From contig JAKAMQ010000003.1 in NCBI GenBank assembly GCA_021812805.1, positions 1 through 45,320 on the forward strand: 45,320 nucleotides of DNA. Reading direction: 5' to 3'. The translations under genes and the position numbers were made by a program. The notes beneath the pieces are model-generated. The model had not been told where the DNA came from, ran no database searches, and saw only the letters and a list, made by a program, of their open reading frames with translations. The DNA comes from Acidobacteriota bacterium. Lineage in GTDB: Bacteria > Acidobacteriota > Holophagae > Holophagales > Holophagaceae. Shown here one piece after another: positions 8,936-17,300 of the stretch. Numbering within the stretch: position 1 is the first letter of the stretch; each line of letters opens with the position of its first letter.

Positions 8936-10233
8936 GCCATCCTGACGAATCACCGCTGCTTCTGGTGGGCTGGGATTTCCGGCAGACTCCGGTGGAGCTG
9001 CGGGAACGGCTCGCGTTCACCCCCGAACGGATCGAGGAGGCGATCCAGCGCCTCCGCCAGGAGGGCCTGCTGGCCGAGGGCGTCATCGTCTCCACCTGCA
9101 ACCGGACCGAGGTCTACGGCCTGCGGGGCACCGCCGACCTGGAAGGCGATCCCCTGGTGGCCCTCACCCGTTTCGTGGCCGACTTCCACGGCGTCCCCCT
9201 TCCCGACGTGCAGGCCGCAGGCTTCCAGCACTCGGGCGCCGATGCGGTGCGCCACCTGTTCCGCGTGGCCGCCGGGCTGGAATCCCTGGCCCTCGGTGAG
9301 CACCAGATCCTCGGCCAGGTACGCGAGGCGTTCCGCTTCGCCTCGAATGCCGGTCTCACCCGCGCCGTGCTCAACCGGCTCTTCCAGAAGGCGCTGGAAG
9401 CCGGCAAGCGCGTCCGCAACGAGACCGGCCTCAACTCCCGGCCCATCTCCATCCCCGGCGTGGCCATCGAGCTGGCCCAGAAGATCTACGAAGACCTGGC
9501 GCCGCGCCGCTTCCTCATCCTGGGCGCCGGGGAGACCAGCTCCATCTTCTACGACCTGCTCGTGGCCCGGGGCGCCAAGCACATCGAAGTGGTGAACCGC
9601 ACCTTCGAGAAAGCGGAGGCCCTCTGCAAGCGCGGCGGGCAGGCCTACCCCTGGGAGGAGCTGGCCGGGCGGATCCCCAAGGCCGATGTGGTGGTGAGCG
9701 CCACGTCCGCCACGGAGCCCGTCATCACCCGGGAGGATGTGCGCAAGGCCGTCTCCCAGCGCCGGGGCCAGCCCCTCTTCTTCCTGGACCTCGGCATTCC
9801 CCGGAACGTGGATCCCCAGGTGGCTGACCTGGACAACGCCTTTCTCTATGCCGTAGATGACCTCCAGGAGATTGCCGAGCGGAACCGGCAGGAGCGCCAG
9901 CGGGAAGTGGTGCCCGCCATGGCGATTCTCGAAGAGGAACTGGAGGATTTCCTGGCCTGGTTCGGTTCCCTGGCCGTGGTGCCCACCATCGCGGCCCTGC
10001 GGCGGAAATTCGAATCCATCCGCGAGGCGGAATTCGACCGGTCCCTCGAAAAGCTGAACAACCTGAGCCCCGCGGACCGCGAGAAGATCCGCCTCATGGC
10101 CCAGTCCATGGTGCGCTCCCTGCTGCGCCGGCCGACGGAAGCCCTCAAGGAGGAGAAGGATCCCGCCCGCCGCCTGGAACGCGCCGAGGCCGCCCAGGTG
10201 CTCTTCGATCTGGATCTGGAAGCCAAAGGCTAA
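8932..10233 (+). CDS. hemA: Glutamyl-tRNA reductase
   Basis: The protein has 433 residues. It catalyses NADPH-dependent reduction of glutamyl-tRNA to glutamate-1-semialdehyde, the first committed step of C5-pathway tetrapyrrole synthesis. The nucleophilic Cys is C56 in STCNRTEVYG. The N-terminal TPVELRERLAF, the GLESLALGEHQILGQV block, the NADPH-binding LGAGETS and the late FFLDLGIPRNVDP all fit the family. The usual G-x-N/S-H-R-T-A-P opening is GWDFRQTP here, so the His at that position is absent. The TTG start overlaps the upstream TGA, implying translational coupling to the CcsA/HemX-like gene. It ends 5 bp from the convergent motB-like gene. Confidence 0.96.
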   Translation: MSHPDESPLLLVGWDFRQTPVELRERLAFTPERIEEAIQRLRQEGLLAEGVIVSTCNRTEVYGLRGTADLEGDPLVALTRFVADFHGVPLPDVQAAGFQHSGADAVRHLFRVAAGLESLALGEHQILGQVREAFRFASNAGLTRAVLNRLFQKALEAGKRVRNETGLNSRPISIPGVAIELAQKIYEDLAPRRFLILGAGETSSIFYDLLVARGAKHIEVVNRTFEKAEALCKRGGQAYPWEELAGRIPKADVVVSATSATEPVITREDVRKAVSQRRGQPLFFLDLGIPRNVDPQVADLDNAFLYAVDDLQEIAERNRQERQREVVPAMAILEEELEDFLAWFGSLAVVPTIAALRRKFESIREAEFDRSLEKLNNLSPADREKIRLMAQSMVRSLLRRPTEALKEEKDPARRLERAEAAQVLFDLDLEAKG

Positions 10234-10238
10234 AGCCC

Positions 10239-10907
10239 CTAGCGCGTGGCCATCCGCTGGAACCGGAAGACCACCTTGCGCTGGAGGGCGCGGCCCTCGG
10301 GCGTGGTGGGATCGCCCTCGATCTGCGTGTCGCCCCGGGCTTCCACGGCCAGGTGCGCGGGATCCACGCCCAGATCGCGCAGGTAGCGCCAGACCGTCTC
10401 GGCCCGCTCGGCGCTCAGGGCCAGGGCATCCCCACCGGGGCCCTTCTCGCCGGGCGCCGCGTGGCCTTCGCACACCACCGTGAAGCCCGGATAGCGCTGG
10501 ATGAGCTGGGAGATCCGCACGAGCAGCACATCGCTGCCCGGCGTCAGCGCGGAACTGCCCTCGTTGAAGATCAGGGCCCCGTGGAAGCTCACCACGCGCA
10601 GCTCCGCGCCCACCTGGCGCCCGGATTCGGTCTGGAGGTCGTTGAGCAGCTTCTCCAGGTCCGCCGCCTTGGCCGGAGCCACGCCCCGGGAGCCCGGCAG
10701 GATGCCATCCGCCGTCGGCTTCACGCCGAGGGCCTTCTGGATGGACTGGACCGCCTGCTGGAGCTTGGCGGTGTCGTGGGCCGAAAAGGAATACAGCAGC
10801 GCGAAGAAGGCCATGAGCTGGACCATCAGATCCGCGAAGGTGATCAGCCAGAGCGATTCCAGATCCGCTTTCCGGCGGGCGAACCGGATGGGGGCCTGGT
10901 TGGCCAT
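10239..10907 (-). CDS. motB: MotB-like stator / OmpA-domain protein
   Basis: The protein has 222 residues. A single transmembrane helix at about 18-42 (LWLITFADLMVQLMAFFALL) carries the MotB-type ion-binding Asp, D26, in TFADL. An OmpA-like peptidoglycan-binding domain fills the C-terminal half (VVCEGHAAPGEKG, LSAERAETVWRYL). The protein is shorter than E. coli MotB (308 residues). It forms the ion-driven stator with the MotA-like product of the adjacent gene, one base upstream in the same direction. No other motility genes are in view, so a role with a gliding or other rotary machine, or with ExbBD-like functions, is not excluded. Confidence 0.86.
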   Translation of the reverse strand: MANQAPIRFARRKADLESLWLITFADLMVQLMAFFALLYSFSAHDTAKLQQAVQSIQKALGVKPTADGILPGSRGVAPAKAADLEKLLNDLQTESGRQVGAELRVVSFHGALIFNEGSSALTPGSDVLLVRISQLIQRYPGFTVVCEGHAAPGEKGPGGDALALSAERAETVWRYLRDLGVDPAHLAVEARGDTQIEGDPTTPEGRALQRKVVFRFQRMATR

Positions 10908-10908
10908 C

Positions 10909-11667
10909 TCAGCCCCGCCCGCGGTCGCGTTCCCGCGGCGCGAGGAAGGCCTTGAGCTGAGTTTCCAGCACCGAAGGGTTCACTTCCGCCTCAATGCCCA
11001 GCACGCCTTCCATCATGATCTGCTTGAGCTGCATCTCCTCCCGGCTGCGCACCTCCAGCTTCCCGGCGATGGGGATGGCCAGCAGGTAGGCGATGACCGC
11101 GCCGTAGAGGGTTGAGAGCAGCGAGAGCGCCATGGCCCCGCCGATGTTGGCGGGATCCTTGATGCTGGCGAAGAGCTGCACCATGCCGATCAGCGTGCCC
11201 ACCATGCCGAAGGAGGGGGCGGCGAGCGCGATGAAGCGGAAGATCTCCTGGCCCTGGTGGTGGCGTTCCTGGGTGGCCCGCAACTCCTGCCCCAGCACCT
11301 CGCGGATGTGATCCCGGCCCGCCCGGTCCACCACCATCCGCAGCCCCTTCGCCAGGAACCCTTCCACATCCAGGTACTTCTCCAGGTTGATCAGCCCCTC
11401 GCGGCGCGCCCGCTGGGACAGCCCCACGATCTCGGCGATCACCTCCTGGGAATCCGGCGTCCGCGTGGAGAAGGCCCGCGAGGCGATGGAGAAGGCGTAG
11501 CGCACATGATCCAGCGGAAACCGGATCAGCGTGGCCGCGATCACCCCGCCAATGACCACCATCGTGCTGGGCGGATTGAAGAAAATCCGCGGGTTCGGCC
11601 CGAAGCCGATGGCCACCCCCAGCAGCAGAAAGCCCAACAGCACCCCGATGAAACTCCCTCGATCCAT
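10909..11667 (-). CDS. motA: MotA-like proton-channel stator protein
   Basis: The protein has 252 residues and the four-helix MotA/ExbB pattern: an N-terminal pair (FIGVLLGFLLLGVAIGFG, MVVIGGVIAATLIRF), a long cytoplasmic loop rich in charged residues (REGLINLEKYL), then FIALAAPSFGMVGTLIGMV and GGAMALSLLSTLYGAVIAYLLAIPIAGKL. PAPSFGMVGTLIG and the ALxTLYG region are the best-conserved MotA signatures. I start at ATG 11667 rather than the upstream in-frame alternative (11706) because it begins on the first membrane helix and has GAGG about 10 bases upstream. It is the first gene of the motAB pair. Confidence 0.88.
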   Translation of the reverse strand: MDRGSFIGVLLGFLLLGVAIGFGPNPRIFFNPPSTMVVIGGVIAATLIRFPLDHVRYAFSIASRAFSTRTPDSQEVIAEIVGLSQRARREGLINLEKYLDVEGFLAKGLRMVVDRAGRDHIREVLGQELRATQERHHQGQEIFRFIALAAPSFGMVGTLIGMVQLFASIKDPANIGGAMALSLLSTLYGAVIAYLLAIPIAGKLEVRSREEMQLKQIMMEGVLGIEAEVNPSVLETQLKAFLAPRERDRGRG

Positions 11668-11848
11668 ATCCGACCTCGGAAGGAGTATCGGCGGGTCAGC
11701 TCCCAAAGCGTAGAAACGAGGCGGCAGCGGTCTGCATCTGCAGGGTCCAGGGAGTCCCTTTTGCCTCGATTTGCTTGCGTACTGGATTTCCCGAGGTCCT
11801 GAAGAACATGGGGGAATTCAGGCCTTTGACTATTTCAGCAGCAAACAA

Positions 11849-12241
11849 TTACTCATTGGCGTTATCAATATATGAAAAATAATAATTTTCATTCCTTTTC
11901 TCGAATCCCAAAAAAATAGCATAGCCATCAGGATCGGTGCAATCGACAACATATCCCCTATAAGTTCCAATCTTTTCCGGCCTGAAAGTCAATATTCTTT
12001 TTATTACGTAGGGCGTAAAAATTTCTGAATATTTTTTTTTAAATTCAGTCGAATTTTTTATATTGCCACCAAATTCATTGGATCTAATAGGAAAATGTGT
12101 CAATTTTAACACGCCTTCGATATCATTTTTTTTTACACATTCTTGAAATTGCCTCCAAGTCATTTTAAGTTGTTCTGGAATTTCTGCATGAACTGAAGTA
12201 ATAGTCATTATACAGATAAGATATGATATTTTTCTATACAT
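11849..12241 (-). CDS. Small secreted protein, putative immunity protein 3
   Basis: The protein has about 130 residues: a Sec signal peptide (KISYLICIMTITSVHA, cleavage near residue 18-20), then a compact, charged domain with no family I recognise (WRQFQECVKKNDIEGVLKL, GGNIKNSTEFKKKY). The fold-like pattern (residue count plus helix, then strands) is reminiscent of small NTF2-like proteins, but that is a guess. I choose ATG 12241 because GGGAG lies 5 bases upstream; ATG 12253 is an alternative. It sits directly after the CT3 toxin-tip remnant in an AT-rich array, the position expected of that toxin's cognate immunity protein. The signal peptide implies a periplasmic site of action. Confidence 0.7.
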   Translation of the reverse strand: MYRKISYLICIMTITSVHAEIPEQLKMTWRQFQECVKKNDIEGVLKLTHFPIRSNEFGGNIKNSTEFKKKYSEIFTPYVIKRILTFRPEKIGTYRGYVVDCTDPDGYAIFLGFEKRNENYYFSYIDNANE

Positions 12242-12255
12242 ATCAACTCCCATGA

Positions 12256-12816
12256 TTATTGAACCATTGCATGATCTAGGATCGGTGTCGGGTCAATCAA
12301 ATCGGAACGCCGTTGAAATCCGCCTCTACTCTTTACTGTCAACGGTCCTGATAAGGTTCCGCTGTACAATTCGAGATGTAACATGCTAAGCCCATTATGA
12401 TTATTTTTCATAATATATCCAATTTCATTTCCAGCGGCCACATGCGCTCCAAGTGATATACCATTAGGGACGCGGTTGGATATTTCGCCATATCTTGCGA
12501 CAAATCCATTATCAAATGTAATTTCCATTGCATATGTTCCGCAATAAAATAATGTTGGCATCCTCGTCACAATTCCATCACGCATGGCAAGTACTGGAGT
12601 TCCAACTGGTGCCAGATTATCAACAGCAGCATGCTTTCTGTCCCCACGCCTAGCCCCAAACTGCCTCCCATGCCCCTTATAACCACTCACTGATCGCTTG
12701 TGCGTCGGGAAAATATAGCCATTACCACCGCTTGATGGACGATTGTGCTATGAAAATAAACTCAATAATGCGTACCAAGCATTGCCAATAGCAGTACCTA
12801 TTCCTGTTTGCGCCTT
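12256..12816 (-). pseudogene. Orphan Rhs toxin tip 3 (M23 peptidase-like), broken
   Basis: The reading frame from 12816 to 12256 gives a tip-like linker (KAQTGIGTAIGNAWYALLSL), then an in-frame TAG at 12750-12748. It continues as HNRPSSGGNGYIFPTHKRS and an M23-like domain, which can restart at GTG 12690 (144 residues). M23 features are F-G-A-R-x5-KHAAVD (the first zinc motif HxxxD), NLAPVGTPVLAMRDGIV and LHLELYSG. The catalytic His usually seen in YxHL is Gly-Glu here (ARYGEIS), and the first His of the HxH motif is Met, so catalysis is doubtful. It has no secretion signal or Rhs core. I read it as a displaced C-terminal toxin module. An alternative is an intact stand-alone ORF from the GTG. 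Confidence 0.7.
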
Positions 12817-12822
12817 CTAATA

Positions 12823-13362
12823 TTAATTTGATATTTTATATTCATAATTTGAAAATCCAGTTTTATTTTTTTGTCTTTTTGCAGCAGCTTTCAACATTTC
12901 AATGCTTGGTTTTGTATCAATGAATAGTGCCGTACTCAACCAAGTTTTCTCCATACGACAAACATCAAGTTCATTCATATATACTGTCAAGTGACTTGGT
13001 TGAGTAATTGGAAAGTGATTGTCTGGATCGCCATTAAGAAGAACTTTACCATCTGGCTCAATCTCAAATAATCTATAAATTTGTTCGAATGGCATAAATT
13101 TGTATACAATTTCTCCAAAATTATCAGTAAGGTTATAATTGGGTTTTATATAAATATTAATTTTTAAAATCCAATGTTCAGGCGTTCCTGCATTCTCTCC
13201 GAATTGATAGTAATCATTGTAATATCCATAATCATAAATTTCATCCGATACCGCAAGCAATATGGCATGTTTTCCCTTGGCTGAAATCTGCCGTTTGTTC
13301 CCTCCAAAAAGATTACAAATACAAAATGCAATTATAAAAAATATTTTATAAGTGTTAGACAT
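12823..13362 (-). CDS. Small secreted protein, putative immunity protein 2
   Basis: The protein has 179 residues: an N-terminal signal peptide (KIFFIIAFCICNLFGG; a Cys at the end of the hydrophobic stretch makes a lipoprotein possible), then an aromatic-rich domain (DEIYDYGYYNDYYQFG) of no family I recognise. AGGAG lies 6 bases before the ATG. It follows the CT2 remnant by 56 bases and precedes the CT3 remnant, the arrangement expected of a toxin/immunity pair left behind in an orphan array. Its AT-rich codon use matches its neighbours in the array and contrasts with the rest of the window. Confidence 0.68.
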   Translation of the reverse strand: MSNTYKIFFIIAFCICNLFGGNKRQISAKGKHAILLAVSDEIYDYGYYNDYYQFGENAGTPEHWILKINIYIKPNYNLTDNFGEIVYKFMPFEQIYRLFEIEPDGKVLLNGDPDNHFPITQPSHLTVYMNELDVCRMEKTWLSTALFIDTKPSIEMLKAAAKRQKNKTGFSNYEYKISN

Positions 13363-13418
13363 AATATCTCCTATTGCCCAACCACAATCACGACTTTATG
13401 GCGACCTTCAATAAAGGT

Positions 13419-13820
13419 TCAAAAACTCATGGTCACTTTGGATCCTTTGTACCCTTTTCTTTTACCTACCGGAGTTCTGATATTGGTTCCAACTCTAGTT
13501 CTATATTGAGTTGCACCATTTGTTGTGTTTGATCCGCCTAAAGCAAGTGCCGCAGCAGACCTCGATAAACTATGAGCATCTAAAGCACTCTGGTCTCCTC
13601 TTTTTATTGCAGCGGATTCAGACTTTTTTAAGACATCCGGCGCAACCCGACGTGGGTACCCGCTTTCCGTAACCCGGTGCGCAATTTCGGCGACTGCCAA
13701 TCTGCCTGCAGCTAAATCTTCCGCACTTCTGGGGCTTCCGGATTTCGCTTTGGGATCTGGCTTCAAACTAGAGGTTTCATTTTCAACAATATTTGACAGC
13801 CCATCCAACTTCTTCTGATT
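13419..13820 (-). pseudogene. Orphan Rhs toxin tip 2, no own start
   Basis: The open frame gives about 133 residues bounded upstream by TAA (13823-13821). The only start is TTG at 13808, without a ribosome-binding site, so it is more likely a fragment than a gene. The protein has a linker-like Ser/Pro/Lys-rich start (SLKPDPKAKSGSPRSAEDL), a helical Ala-rich middle (SRSAAALALGG) and a basic C-terminus (GTNIRTPVGKRKGYKGSK). It has no signal peptide. It is locally more GC-balanced than its neighbours. Position between putative immunity genes 1 and 2 suggests a displaced C-terminal toxin domain. I recognise no catalytic family. Confidence 0.5.
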
Positions 13821-13838
13821 TGTTTACGCCAATGTTGA

Positions 13839-14381
13839 TCATTCGTGGATTGACCAGTCGGCTTCAATTTTTTTCAAGCAGCTATACACCTCATGGTCTC
13901 TTAAAGATATAGTCAATTTTAGATTCCAATACTTACGCTCTGAAATTAAATTTCTGAATTTCTTTTTTAAACTTAAGCCATCGATAATAAAATAAATAAA
14001 CTGCTTCCTTCCAATCATATCTGTTTTTCTCTTTTCTTCATCCACCAGGACTGGTACATCTATCTTATGAGTTCCTGATTCAAGGGTTGCAAATATTTTG
14101 ATATTATACCATGGTTCTGAGAAGTAGTTAGGGATATTTTCAAAAAGTTTTTGCATATTGATTTTAATATAATATTTATTCGTCTCCCACAACCAATATT
14201 TATCATTTTTTAATTCAATAAAATGTAACACTTCCTTGCGATCAACACCGTCTACTATTTTTCCGCGTATCATATAACCAAATTGAACTGGATAGGTGGA
14301 TATTTGACTTGGCACAGTGTTCATCACCTGTGCGGAGAGTCCAGATGCTAAAATAACAAGAATTAAAATGAATCGGCTCAT
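13839..14381 (-). CDS. Small secreted protein, putative immunity protein 1
   Basis: The protein has about 180 residues: a signal peptide (FILILVILASGLSAQ), then a beta-rich domain (VQFGYMIRGKIVDG, WYNIKIFATLESG, KQFIYFIIDGLSLKK, KLTISLRDHEVY). No family is recognised. ATG 14381 is chosen because GGAG lies 6 bases upstream; ATG 14405 would overlap rhs. It begins 15 bases after the rhs stop, the standard place for the immunity gene that neutralises the current Rhs tip toxin. Its export signal matches a toxin acting in the periplasm. Confidence 0.75.
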   Translation of the reverse strand: MSRFILILVILASGLSAQVMNTVPSQISTYPVQFGYMIRGKIVDGVDRKEVLHFIELKNDKYWLWETNKYYIKINMQKLFENIPNYFSEPWYNIKIFATLESGTHKIDVPVLVDEEKRKTDMIGRKQFIYFIIDGLSLKKKFRNLISERKYWNLKLTISLRDHEVYSCLKKIEADWSIHE

Positions 14382-14395
14382 CATCCTCTCCATAA

Positions 14396-17300
14396 TCATT
14401 GCCAAACAACTTTCACTGGACGCGCAAAAGTACTTTGGTCCTGAACTGAAAAATGGAAATGGGTTGAGTGCTGGTCCAATAGGACAGCAGCCCTGCTTTT
14501 TCCATAATGTTTAGATTTTTTGTTTTGGACTAGTTCACTATGTGATATTGCTGTGAGTTTACGGTTTCGACCCTTGGCATCCATTACTGAATCAGGTCCA
14601 TATGCAGCTTTTGCACTACCCGTCTTATTCAAGAACGCAACCATGATTTCATAAAATTTTTTCATGTATGGATCGTTAGCGCCTACATGTTGTCCATTAA
14701 TTATATTAATATCAACTGCTGAAGTGATGGGGCTATCGTAATGACCCCCGTGTGGTGCATGCGTATCTCCATTGCTGATTGCACTAATATTTATGGTATC
14801 AATTCCATTTGCAACCATCGCATAATTGACAGCAGCATACAATTGTCCATTAAGTTTACCAGTTACATCACTCGAGTAGGTGATGGTCGGAATTCCGCCC
14901 AATGCGCTTTTTAAGGTCAAATCTGCTGTTTGCACCTGTTCCCGATCCTTTTCGCCGGGCTTTCTTGATTCTTCATTGAGCGTTTCTCTCACGGCAGTTT
15001 CGTTTTGATCAGCGCCGTTGCGTCGGTTGGGGGCAGAAATTCGACTGTCTTGATCGTTCATTCCGGTGGGGTCTACGCCCATCACCGGGTTATTCCGAAC
15101 GTAACTATAGATATTCCAGCTTTGGGTGTCTTCGAAGTGCTGGTCTCGGGCGGGGTCGGGGGCGGTGAAGCGCCCGTACCAAGGGAGGTAGAAGCGGGCC
15201 TGCATGTAGATCATGCCACTGGCCTCGGTCTGCTCGTGGTTGGTGAAGCCCTTGGCCGTGATGTAAGTTCCCGTCTGTTCGATCAGTTCCCCGAAGGGAA
15301 GGTACTTCTGGGTGGACTCCACGGCCCCGAGGGGGCCCGTCACGATCCGGGGGCTACCCAGATGGTCCAACTGGGTCACGTGGAGGCCCGCGGCGTCCCA
15401 TTCCCCCGCTTCCCGGGTTCCCAGGTAGACCACATCCCGCCGCCAGGCCAGAGGTTTGGTTGGCGCACCTTCCCATTGGCTGACCAACTGACGGTTGTCG
15501 TTGTAGAGATTGATCCGGGTCTTCTGGAGCGTCCCGGCGAGGGAAACCTCTACGACGGTCCGAAGCCCTTCGGCGGTGTACCGGTACTGCTCGCTCAACC
15601 CAGTCCGGGTGTTCCCGATCCGGATCACTCGGCCCAGCGCATCGTAGTCCAGGGTGTTCAACCGCGAACTGTCACCCGGTTTTTCAAAGATCCTGGTCAA
15701 GTTCCCCTGGGGATCATACGCGGCTCCCGTCGAAACGCCAGTACTGGTGGATCCTGGCAACCGGTTTCCAAGAAGGGCATCGCTGCCCTCTGTAAAGGCG
15801 ACATTCGCGATGGGCCGCTCCGTCAGGTCCAGCAGGGGTGAATGCGCGACCGCCGCAGGAATGGCTCTCTTGATATCTGACCAGCTGGTCACCCGCACCA
15901 GGTTGCTGGAGATCCGGTTCCCGAAGGCATCGTAGTCGAATTGCTGGAGCTGCTCTCCGTAGGCAGAGGTCTGGACCACCGCGGATACAAGCCGGTTCAA
16001 TTCGTCATAGGTGTACTGGTCGAAGCGGAACCCGCCTGCGCCATCGGGGCGCTTCTTGTCATATTCCCGGAAGAGGTCCCCCACCTCGTCGTACTCATAG
16101 GCCCAGTCGGCTGTAATACCCATGGCGCCATCCATGTGCTTCACCTCGGCGAGGCGAATCTGGTCAGGTTTGTAGATGAATTGGCTCGCGGCCTTGTTGC
16201 CATAGGCCACCGAGACGAGGGCCCAGCTGATCGGGTCATAGTAGGGCCAGGGTGTGCTGGCCACGGATTTCCCCCCGAGACTGAGCTGGTCCGGGAGCCC
16301 GCTCGCCGAATGATAGGTCTGGGTCCACTCGGCATGTCCCGTGGTTCCGCTGATCCGATTCCCGTACGCGTCGTACCTGAACGTCTGGAGGAATGGCTGG
16401 GAAACGCCTGCCACAGGCACCTCAGTGCTCAGGCTGCTCATACGGCCTCCAGGGCCCTCATAGGCGTACCGGGTGGATACACCGCCGTCGGTGCTTGAAG
16501 CCAGTCGCCCCAGACCGCCCGGTGCAGTGTCATAGACGAACGCCTGAGTCACGGTCCGGTCTTCAGCGCTGACGCTCAAGATGCGCCCGATCCAATCTGG
16601 GGTGGAATGGACGACCCGGCCGGCATAGCTCGTGGTCATGGGGCTCCCGGCTACGGTGAAATCGCTGTAGTGAGTCCATCCGCTTTCGGGTTGCGTGAGG
16701 TCTGTGAGCCAGCCGAGGCTGTTGTAGGTCCAACTGCGAACCTGGGCGCGGTTGGACTGATCCACCTGCCGCACTTCCCGGACCCGGTCACCTCCGTCGT
16801 ATCGGTACACCGACTGAAGGTTCAGGATGGTCGGGGTCGCACTGGATCGGGTTCCTGCGAAAGCGGTCACCGGTGTCGTGATCCGGACCAGTCGGCTCGC
16901 AGCATCGTACTCGATCCACCTGACCTGGCGCCCGCCGACGGTGACCTTCCGGATCGGCCCCAGATAGGTGGGCGCCCTCGGAGGGAGCTGGCCAGGGCCG
17001 AAGTACTCGGTCGTGGTGAGCACCCCGCTGGGATCCAGGATCCGTGAGATTCTTCCCCGCCCATCGTAGACCGTGGCGGATCCGAGATAGGCAGCCGGCA
17101 GGGAAACAGTGGTGGTGCTCTGGAGCGTCTGCAAGTCCAGGCAGACCGCGTTGCCACGCTCGTCGAATCCCCATTTCCGGCAAATGGTTTTCGTCGTGGT
17201 GAGCGTCTGGCTGGAAGGCCGGGTGAGGTTCGGCTTCGCCCACTCCTGTTCAGTTCCGGCTCCTTCTGGGAGCCAAACTGTCTGGCCCGTTTCCCTTCCC

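Larger units (their letters stand above)
11830..15060. other. AT-rich accessory segment (Rhs tip and immunity array)
   Basis: Base composition drops sharply from the GC-rich neighbours at about 11,830 (just past motA) and recovers at about 15,060, exactly where the conserved rhs core starts. The segment holds the rhs C-terminal tip, three small signal-peptide proteins and two toxin-tip remnants, all on the minus strand. No transposase, integrase or tRNA is present inside, so replacement by homologous recombination through the conserved rhs core is more likely than insertion by a mobile element (inference). The 180 bp between motA and the last small gene (11,668-11,848) hold nothing I recognise. 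Confidence 0.75.

Noticed and set aside
15005..17047. Several plus-strand ORFs inside rhs
   Set aside because: They are antisense to YD repeats with clear family motifs; their content is composition-driven.
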